This document shows, piece by piece, positions 8,208 through 15,200 of a stretch of 16,422 bases of DNA (its first letter is position 1; every line of letters begins with the position of its first letter). Position numbers and translations under genes: made by a program. This DNA is from Desulfobacteraceae bacterium. Its GTDB lineage: Bacteria > Desulfobacterota > DSM-4660 > Desulfatiglandales > Desulfatiglandaceae. The notes beneath the pieces are model-generated. The model saw nothing but the letters and a program-made list of their open reading frames with translations, was not told the origin of the DNA and did no database searches. The stretch covers positions 1 through 16,422 of the forward strand of contig JABMQV010000342.1 of assembly GCA_013203065.1 (NCBI GenBank), in the 5' to 3' direction.

Positions 8208-11003
8208 CTAGTCCAGGGTATATTCCGCCTCTTTGAGTTTGGCATGGGCAGCAGCCAGCCTTGCGATGGGGACCCTGGGAGGAGAGCAGGATACGTAACT
8301 CATGTTGACATGATGGCAGAACCGGATGGAATCGGGATACCCCCCCTGTTCGCCGCAAATACCGACACTCATACCGGGCCGGGTCTTGCGCGCCCATTCC
8401 ATTGTAATCATCATGAGCCGGCCAACGCCCTTGATATCCAAGACCTCGAAGGGGTTGTGCTGTAGTATCTTATTCTCGTTATACAGCGGCAGAAACTTAT
8501 TCTCGGCGTCTTCCCTGGAAAAAGAGAACGTGGCCTGGGTGAGGTCGTTGGTGCCAAAGGATATGAACTCTGCCAATTCTGCTATCCGCCCGGCTCGCAT
8601 GCAGGCCCTCACCACCTCAATCATTGTGCCAAATTTGTATGGCACCTCGGTCCCATATTCTTTTTCCACCTTCTTGTGAATCTTGGTGACATATTGGTGA
8701 ACCCATTTTAGTTCCTCCAGGGTACACACCTGGGGAACCATGATTTCAGGCGCAATTTGTCCCCCATCCCTGATATGTTCCGCAGCGGCCTCAAGCACGG
8801 CCCTGATCTGCATGGCATAGATCTCGGGGTAGGTAATTCCCAGTCTGACGCCACGGTGACCCATCATGGGATTGGTCTCTGCCAATGCCCTCACTTTTTC
8901 CACCAATTCTTCCTTGGATTTGATGAGCGGTCCGGCCAGGTGCTTTGCCTTGAGTTCTTTCAGGCCCTGGGTCATGGTTTCAAGATTAGCCAAATACCGG
9001 TCATGGAGTTCAGGATCAAGCATCTTAAGGGTTTTGGGGAGTTCGGCCATGCCCTCTACGGTCTTTCGAAGCTCCCGCAGGTCATTGATCTCCCTGGTCA
9101 GTTCTTCCGCAGAGGGGAGGAACTCGTGTATGGGTGGATCCAGGAGACGGATGATCACCGGAAAGCCGTCCATTATTCCGAAGATCTCTTTGAAATCCTC
9201 TCTCTGAAAGGGGAGAAGGCGGTCAAGGGCATCCTGCCTTTCCCTTCTGTTATCTGCCAGGATCATCTCCTGCACAATGGGTAGCCTCTCCGGCTGATTG
9301 AACATCCTTTCCGTGCGGCAAAGTCCAATCCCCACGGCACCATATTTTTTCCCCTTGGAGACCGCATCCGGCGTGTCTGCATTGACCATTACGTCAAGCT
9401 CGCTCAGATCATCCGCCCAATCCAACAGCACCAGCAGGTCTTCAACGAATTCCGGCTCAATGGTTGGGACCTGGCCCTGGTAGACATTTCCGGTTGATCC
9501 GTCTATGGTGATCTCATCCCCCTCCTTGAGAACCACACCGGATATGACTGCCTCCCCTGACCTATCGTCGATGGCGATGGCTTCGCATCCTGAGACACAC
9601 GGTTTTCCCACACTCCTTGCCACCACCGCTGCATGCGATGTCTTGCCGCCACGGCTTGTGAGTATCCCCTGGGCGGCGAAAAAGCCGTGTATATCTTCCG
9701 GTTTTGTCTCCTCACGGAGCAGGATAACCTTTTCACCAAGTTTTGCTCTGCTCTCGGCCCGATCCGCATCAAAGACTATCCTGCCGGATGCGGCCCCGGG
9801 GGATGCGGCAAGCCCCCGTGCCAGCACCTCTACCCTGGCCTTTGGATCCAGTTGCGGGTGAAGGAGTTGCTCTAACATATCCGGCTGGACGCGAAGGATG
9901 GCCTCTTCTTCGGTGATGAGTCCTTCATTGACCATATCAATGGAGGTCTTTATAAAGGCGGATGCGTTCATCTTGGCGTTTCTGGTCTGCAGGCAGTAAA
10001 GCTTTCCCCTCTCAATGGTAAACTCCAGGTCCTGCACCTCCTGGTAATAATCTTCCAGGGTGTGCCTCAAATACTCCAGTTCTCGATACATCCCTGGCAT
10101 ATCTTTTCTGAGTTCCCTGATCGGTTTCGGGGTCCTGATGCCGGCCACCACATCTTCCCCTTGGGCGTTGAGCATATATTCCCCATAAAAACGATTTTCC
10201 CCCGTGCCCGGATTCCGAGTAAATGCCACACCCGTCGCACTACCATCGCCCATGTTTCCAAAGACCATGGTACAGATATTCACGGCGGTGCCGTCTGCCA
10301 TGTCAGCGGTGATGTTGAATTCCTTACGGTAATCGATTGCCCGCTTTCCCGTCCAGGACCGAAAGACCGCCTCCACGGCCAAATCCAATTGGACATAAGG
10401 ATCATCGGGAAATGGCTCCCCCGTGGTCTCCTGGACCACGCCAAGGAATTTGTCACACGCCTCTTTGAGGGCCGCAGCGTCCAGATCGATATCTTCCTTT
10501 ACCCCGCGGTCTGCCTTGATCTTGTCGAATATCTGAACAAACTGTTGATCATCCACACCCAGCGCAATAGAGGCGAATAACTGAATCAAACGGCGATACA
10601 GATCATAGACGAATCTTTCATTGCCCGTGAGTCGTATGAGACCTTCCACCGTATCGTCATTCAGGCCGAGATTGAGGATGGTATCCATCATGCCCGGCAT
10701 GGACATGGCGGCCCCTGACCTTACCGACACCAGGAGGGGTTCCGTGGGGTCGCCGAATCCCTTGCCTGTTTGTTTCTCAAGATGCACCATGGAAGATCTG
10801 ATCTGTTGGCGCAGTTCCGGGCCAAGCCCTTTTGTTTGCTCGGCCAAATAGGCCAGGCAGGCCTCGGTGGTAATCACAAAGCCCGGCGGGACGGGAAGCC
10901 CCAGTTGTGTCATTTCACAGAGATTGGCCCCCTTTCCACCCAGGAGCTTCTTGTTTTTCCCGTCCCCATCCTCAAAGGAATAGACATGTTTTTTGATTTC
11001 CAT
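8208..11003 (-). CDS. ppdK: Pyruvate, phosphate dikinase
   Basis: A 931-aa PPDK, which interconverts pyruvate + ATP + Pi with PEP + AMP + PPi in central carbon metabolism. Order: N-terminal ATP-binding domain (KLLGGKGANLCEM at 19-31; RNPGTGEN at 263-270), swivelling phosphohistidine domain with GGKTSHAAVVARS (His457 phosphorylated), and a C-terminal PEP/pyruvate barrel with LGITYPEI (721-728), SFGTNDLTQ (815-823) and GICGEQGG (catalytic Cys883). Oddities: about 80 residues separate HEFLP (626-630) from NPMMGHRG (711-718), where I expect about 30, which accounts for the extra length over the usual 875 or so. The usual GEHGG reads GEQGG, and the usual EIPRA reads EVVRA. GAGGAGG stands 6 bp before the ATG and overlaps the stop of the small membrane gene, so it is probably the last gene of a four-gene cluster. 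Confidence 0.95.
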   Translation of the reverse strand: MEIKKHVYSFEDGDGKNKKLLGGKGANLCEMTQLGLPVPPGFVITTEACLAYLAEQTKGLGPELRQQIRSSMVHLEKQTGKGFGDPTEPLLVSVRSGAAMSMPGMMDTILNLGLNDDTVEGLIRLTGNERFVYDLYRRLIQLFASIALGVDDQQFVQIFDKIKADRGVKEDIDLDAAALKEACDKFLGVVQETTGEPFPDDPYVQLDLAVEAVFRSWTGKRAIDYRKEFNITADMADGTAVNICTMVFGNMGDGSATGVAFTRNPGTGENRFYGEYMLNAQGEDVVAGIRTPKPIRELRKDMPGMYRELEYLRHTLEDYYQEVQDLEFTIERGKLYCLQTRNAKMNASAFIKTSIDMVNEGLITEEEAILRVQPDMLEQLLHPQLDPKARVEVLARGLAASPGAASGRIVFDADRAESRAKLGEKVILLREETKPEDIHGFFAAQGILTSRGGKTSHAAVVARSVGKPCVSGCEAIAIDDRSGEAVISGVVLKEGDEITIDGSTGNVYQGQVPTIEPEFVEDLLVLLDWADDLSELDVMVNADTPDAVSKGKKYGAVGIGLCRTERMFNQPERLPIVQEMILADNRRERQDALDRLLPFQREDFKEIFGIMDGFPVIIRLLDPPIHEFLPSAEELTREINDLRELRKTVEGMAELPKTLKMLDPELHDRYLANLETMTQGLKELKAKHLAGPLIKSKEELVEKVRALAETNPMMGHRGVRLGITYPEIYAMQIRAVLEAAAEHIRDGGQIAPEIMVPQVCTLEELKWVHQYVTKIHKKVEKEYGTEVPYKFGTMIEVVRACMRAGRIAELAEFISFGTNDLTQATFSFSREDAENKFLPLYNENKILQHNPFEVLDIKGVGRLMMITMEWARKTRPGMSVGICGEQGGYPDSIRFCHHVNMSYVSCSPPRVPIARLAAAHAKLKEAEYTLD

Positions 11004-11013
11004 GGTGGCCTCC

Positions 11014-11181
11014 TCAGTTCTGTCTTCTCAGAAATTCGAAAACGTAAGCCAAACAGAAAAACACCAGGGCCAGTCCCAAGACCTTGATTGCTGCCATATC
11101 CTGAAAAAACAACCGCGTAACAAGAAAGGCAAATACCACCGACAGGACAAGGCGTATCACAAGTTTTTGGACTCTTCCCAC
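11014..11181 (-). CDS. Small two-helix membrane protein, 55 aa, GTG start
   Basis: The minus strand encodes a 55-residue protein beginning (M)GRVQKLVIRLVLSVVFAFL and ending VFEFLRRQN. It has two hydrophobic segments (about residues 8-26 and 33-51) joined by a short turn with FQDMAAIK, plus a basic N-terminus and a basic RR near the end: a helical hairpin with both ends likely cytoplasmic. The GTG start has AGGGA about 10 bases upstream. It fits exactly between the 104-aa gene (16-bp gap) and ppdK (10-bp gap, with the ppdK ribosome site overlapping this stop), which argues strongly that it is real. I do not recognise a family, though small membrane hairpins of this kind occur in many deltaproteobacteria. 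Function unknown. Confidence 0.72.
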   Translation of the reverse strand: MGRVQKLVIRLVLSVVFAFLVTRLFFQDMAAIKVLGLALVFFCLAYVFEFLRRQN

Positions 11182-11197
11182 GGCCGTGAGTTCCCTG

Positions 11198-11512
11198 CTA
11201 GGATTTCTTGAAAGGTATGATTTTTCCAGGCGTCTCCTTTTTCTCGGATCGGTCCGGTATGTCCGTCTCTTTCTTTGCCGGAATACTCTTCACCGCTTCC
11301 AGCCTTACGGGTACGTCCTGCATTGTAAAGGGGGCCCCGTCAATATAGGATTCCCGAAGAATCCAGGTCACTGTCTGGGAAGGTACGGTGAGCAGCAAGA
11401 GGGTTATCTGAAACCATTCCTTCCTGACGTCGGGGTGAATGGCCTCTATACGTGCATAAACTGTCGGCTGATCCTGGTGATGGATAAGGACCACCTCTCC
11501 TTCACTGCGCAT
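11198..11512 (-). CDS. Conserved hypothetical protein, 104 aa
   Basis: A 104-aa soluble protein. Residues 6-80 look like a compact beta-rich domain (VVLIHHQDQPTVYARIEAI, WFQITLLLLTVPSQTVTWIL, SYIDGAPFTM), followed by a polar, lysine-rich tail (KKETDIPDRSEKKETPGK). The core reminds me of a conserved uncharacterised deltaproteobacterial protein, but I cannot name a family. The nearest upstream in-frame stop lies only a few codons before the ATG, so this start is nearly forced even though its ribosome site is poor. It sits 39 bp after the FmdB-type gene and 16 bp before the small membrane gene, so it is part of the same minus-strand cluster. Function unknown. Confidence 0.75.
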   Translation of the reverse strand: MRSEGEVVLIHHQDQPTVYARIEAIHPDVRKEWFQITLLLLTVPSQTVTWILRESYIDGAPFTMQDVPVRLEAVKSIPAKKETDIPDRSEKKETPGKIIPFKKS

Positions 11513-11551
11513 AACAGTATGCCTTTCGGGTTTCGGGTTTCAGATTGATAG

Positions 11552-11893
11552 TTACTCGCTGTCTTTCAAGACGCTGCCAGGATCGGTCCGCAGTCTATCC
11601 AGCTTTGCCTCAAAACCTTCCCCCAGGTCCACACCCATCTGCTGGGCCCGCTTCTTGGCGTGCAGCCCTATGTTGCGACTGTCCCTGTAGAAGCCGTCAT
11701 CGTGTCGGGCCTTGGGGTCGTATCCCTCCATCCGCTCACTCTCCGATATATGATAGGCCACCCTCGAAATCATCCTTTTCAGCCCGCGCCCGCCACATTC
11801 GGGGCACACCAGGCCCTCTTCCTCCGCTTCATTCATGACCAGGCTCTGGAATCGTCTTTCACAACCGTTGCATCGGTACTCATATATGGGCAT
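11552..11893 (-). CDS. FmdB-type zinc-ribbon regulatory protein
   Basis: A 113-aa protein with the FmdB/CxxC zinc ribbon at the N-terminus: MPIYEYRCNGC (Cys8, Cys11) and CPEC (Cys30, Cys33), binding one zinc. The C-terminal 70 residues are polar and rich in Arg, Lys and Asp, with no recognised domain. The family is named after FmdB of Methylophilus, proposed to regulate the fmd genes; in most bacteria the role is unknown. The start has AAGGATC upstream and the MPIYEYRC opening is the canonical family start. First gene of the cluster ending in ppdK, behind a candidate promoter at 11987-12015. Confidence 0.88.
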   Translation of the reverse strand: MPIYEYRCNGCERRFQSLVMNEAEEEGLVCPECGGRGLKRMISRVAYHISESERMEGYDPKARHDDGFYRDSRNIGLHAKKRAQQMGVDLGEGFEAKLDRLRTDPGSVLKDSE

Positions 11894-11930
11894 TTATCTG
11901 ATCCTTTCCGTAACAATCTTGACGGCCCTG

Positions 11931-11971
11931 ACGCTTGGATGCCCCGATCCAAAGATTAAATCGCCAAGCGT
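11931..11971 (-). promoter_or_regulatory. Nested alternative inverted repeats in the zinc-ribbon gene leader
   Basis: ACGCTTGG (11931-11938) is repeated inverted as CCAAGCGT (11964-11971). The same left arm also lies within TTGGAT (11935-11940), which pairs with ATCCAA (11947-11952). The two stems share bases, so only one can form at a time. In the transcript from the promoter at 11987-12015 they would occupy the roughly 90-nt leader before the FmdB-type gene. No T-tract follows on the minus strand. This could be a leader switch or an operator. Confidence 0.35.
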
Positions 11972-11986
11972 TTTGAATATTTGTCT

Positions 11987-12015
11987 ATTTTATCAGACAT
12001 GGAAGCTTCCCGCAA
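11987..12015 (-). promoter_or_regulatory. Candidate extended -10 promoter for the zinc-ribbon/ppdK cluster
   Basis: On the minus strand TGATAAAAT gives an extended -10 (TAAAAT at 11987-11992, TG one base upstream). A weak -35 TTGCGG (12010-12015) lies 17 bp farther up. The extended -10 would compensate for the poor -35. It lies about 95 bp before the FmdB-type start. Confidence 0.45.
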
Positions 12016-12082
12016 CAGCAATCGAAAACAGCGCCCAGACCGAATCCATTTCATGCCAAAGCGCTCCCCTGGTAATTGTGGT

Positions 12083-12104
12083 GATTTTGCGATTTTGCTT
12101 GACA
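12083..12104 (+). promoter_or_regulatory. Tandem GATTTTGC repeat abutting a TTGACA box
   Basis: Two exact copies of GATTTTGC in tandem run directly into TTGACA. The arrangement resembles an activator site just upstream of a -35 element, and a weak -10 is what activator-dependent promoters often show. It lies about 190 bp before the HdrA-type start. No known regulator site is recognised. Confidence 0.25.
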
Positions 12105-12295
12105 CTCGGATAGTCCCTGTGGCATGTACCAAATTTCACAAGGGAGGCTGAGGCACAGAGAAGCACAAGGTCCGGCACAATTCCTTACTGATCATCCAGG
12201 GTATTGCATTCCTAAAGGCAAAACCTTCTGAACATCACCAAATTTCTATAAAAATCCGAGCCTTCAAAAGACAGGAATTGCAGGAGAAAAATATT

Positions 12296-15200
12296 ATGGA
12301 CAAAAACAATCCAAAGGGATCCGTCATGGTTGTAGGGGCAGGTATCGCCGGGATTCAGGCATCTCTGGACCTGGCTGATTCCGGCTATCTGGTCTATCTG
12401 GTTGAGAAAAAATCGGCCATTGGTGGCGTTATGGCCCAGCTGGATAAGACATTCCCAACCAATGATTGTTCCATGTGCATAATCTCACCCAAATTGGTGG
12501 AATGCGGGAGGCATCTGAATATAGAACTTCTGACCATGACCGAGGTAGAGGAGGTGCGTGGTGAACCCGGAAACTTTCAGGTCAAGGTTGTGGAAAGACC
12601 CCGCTACATTGATACGGAAAAGTGTACGGCCTGCGGCGAATGTGCCAAGGTATGCCCCATTGATGTCCCAAATCTCTTTGATGAGGGCCTGCGTGATCGC
12701 CAGGCCGCCTTCAAACTCTATCCCCAGGCAATGCCCAGCGCCTTTGCAATCGATAAGACTGGAACCGCGCCGTGCAAGGCCACATGTCCCGCCCACATAA
12801 GCGTCCAGGGATACGTGGCCTTGGTTGCTCAGGGAAAGCCCCGCGAAGCGCTCAAACTCATAAAGGAAGAGAATCCCCTCCCTGCCATCTGCGGCAGGGT
12901 TTGTCATCACCCCTGTGAGTCGGTGTGTACCCGGGGCGACATGGACGAACCTGTGGCCATCGATTTCATCAAACGCTATGTGGCCGACCTGGATCTCAAT
13001 TCCGAAACTCGTTATGTCCCTGAGGTGAAGGAAAAGAAGGAAGAAAAGGTCACCGTCATAGGGTCAGGGCCGGCGGGGCTCTCATGCGCCTATTATCTTG
13101 CAATAAAGGGCTACCAGACAACGATCTATGAGAAGCTTCCTGTGGCGGGTGGTATGCTCGCTCTGGGTATCCCCGAATATCGCCTTCCAAGGGATATTCT
13201 CCAGGCGGAGATCCAGGTGATCAAAGACATGGGAGTGGAGATCAGGACCGGTGTGGAGATCGGGAAGGATTTCACGGTAGAGCAGTTGAGGGAAGAGGGG
13301 AATAAGGCCATTTTTCTTGCCATTGGAGCGCATGAGTGCAAGGCATTGGGCATCGAGGGAGAAGGCCTTGAGGGGGTTTACCCGGGGGTCGATTTCCTTC
13401 GAGAGGTGAATCTTGGCAGGAAGATAAATCTGGGCGATCGTGTGGCCGTGATCGGCGGTGGAAATGTGGCGATGGATTCGGTGCGTACCGCCCTGAGGAC
13501 GGGATCCAAAGAGGCCTTCGTCATCTATCGTCGCAGTTTTGAGGAAATGCCCGCCAATGAAGAAGAAATCGAGGAATGCAAAGAAGAGGGCATCCAGATT
13601 CACACCCTGGCAAACCCCACGCGCATTATGGGTGAAGGCGGGAAGGTAACGTCAATCGAATGTATCAAAATGACCCTGGGCGAGCCGGATGATAGCGGCA
13701 GACGTCGCCCCATACCGGTTGAGGGTTCTGAGTTCATAATAGAAGTTGACGCGGTCATCCCTGCCATAGGCCAGGAGTCGGATTGGGCCTGTCTGGGTCC
13801 GGAGTGCGCCTGCACACTTTCCGATTGGGGCACCATGAATGTGGATCCCTTGACTCTCCAGACCGATGATCAGGATATCTTTGCCGGGGGGGATGCGGTA
13901 ACCGGCCCAAGAACAGTGATAGAGGCCATAGAAGCCGGGAAACAGGCCGCCATCTCCATTGATCGCTTCATCATGGGTGAAGACCTTAAAGAGGACCGGG
14001 AGCATGAATGGGCACCCGTTCAGGATGTAAATACAGAAGGCCATGATCCTATCCCCCGGGCGCAAATGCCACGGCTCGAACCTGAGAAGCGGCTTGACAG
14101 TTTCGACGAGGTTCAACTGGGGTTCAGCGAGGAACAGGCAGTAGCAGAGGCCAAGCGGTGCCTCGCGTGCGGGATATGCTCGGAATGCTACCAATGCGTG
14201 GAGGCTTGTCTGGCAGAAGCCGTAGATCATGATATGGGTCCGGTGGAACATACCATCGAGGTGGGTGCGGTCCTCCTGGCGCCCGGCTTTCAACCCTTTG
14301 ATCCGACCCGCTATGACACCTATAACTATTCCAGTCATCCAAATGTAGTTACCAGCATGGAGTTTGAAAGAATCCTCTCCGCCTCCGGACCCTTTGAAGG
14401 GCACCTGATAAGGCCATCGGATCATAAAGAGCCAAAGAAGATTGCATGGCTCCAATGCGTGGGCTCCAGGGATATCAACCACGGTGATCACTCTTATTGT
14501 TCTGGTGTCTGCTGCATGTATGCCATCAAAGAGGCCGTCATTGCCAAGGAGCATAGCGAAGAGGATCTGGATACAGCCATCTTTTTTATGGATATGCGAA
14601 CCTATGGAAAAGACTTTGAAAAATATTACACGCGGGCCGAAGAGGAAAGCGGGGTCAGATTTGTTCGATCCAGGATACACTCTTTGGACCCCGTGGAGGG
14701 TGACAGGCTGAGACTGGCTTACGCAACTGAGTCAGGTGAAGTCAAACAGGAGACCTTTGACATGGTAGTACTGTCGGTTGGCCTGGAACCAAATGATGAT
14801 GTCGTCCAGTTGGCCGAAAAAATCGGGATTGAACTGAATGAACATCATTATGCTCAGACAAAGAGCTTTACGCCTGTCAGCACAAGCAGAGAGGGAATTT
14901 ACCTCTGCGGCGTATTCCAAGGCCCAAAGGACATCCCCCAATCGGTCATGGAGGCCTCTGCGGCCGCCGCCACTTCCAGCCAAATATTGACGGAGGCCAG
15001 ATGGTCCATGACACGGACCAAAGAGCTGCCTCCGGAACACGACTTTACCGGAGAAGAACCACGCATTGGCGTTTTTGTGTGCAACTGCGGCATCAACATA
15101 GGGGGGATTGCCGATGTCCCGGCGGTCAGAGACTACGCCGAGACCCTGCCCCACGTGGTCCATGTGGAGGACAATCTGTTTACCTGTTCCCAGGATACAC

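Larger units (their letters stand above)
11894..12295. other. Divergent intergenic region between the FmdB-type gene and the HdrA fusion gene
   Basis: About 400 bp with no convincing gene on either strand. It contains the minus-strand promoter and leader repeats described separately. On the plus strand an exact tandem 8-bp repeat GATTTTGC (12083-12090 and 12091-12098) abuts TTGACA (12099-12104). The latter could be the -35 of the HdrA-type gene, though no good -10 follows at 16-18 bp. The transcript leader to the ATG would then be about 160 nt. The AGGAGA ribosome site is at 12282-12287. Confidence 0.5.

Noticed and set aside
8757..9284. Plus-strand frame of 175 codons inside ppdK
   Set aside because: Antisense shadow of a strongly conserved enzyme gene.
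11517..11543. Short direct repeat TTTCGGG in the gap between the FmdB-type and 104-aa genes
   Set aside because: Only about two and a half copies of a 7-bp unit; too little to suggest function.
12121..12160. Sigma54-like promoter elements (TGGCATG and GAGGCAC) before the HdrA fusion gene
   Set aside because: The matching GC element is missing at the required distance in both cases (11 instead of 12 bp, or absent).
13652..14680. Long open frame (342 codons) on the minus strand
   Set aside because: It is antisense to the HdrA fusion gene, has no recognisable domain or ribosome site, and its composition mirrors the codon pattern of the plus-strand gene. The same applies to minus-strand frames at 12485-12910, 13082-13603, 14732-15277 and 15284-15871.
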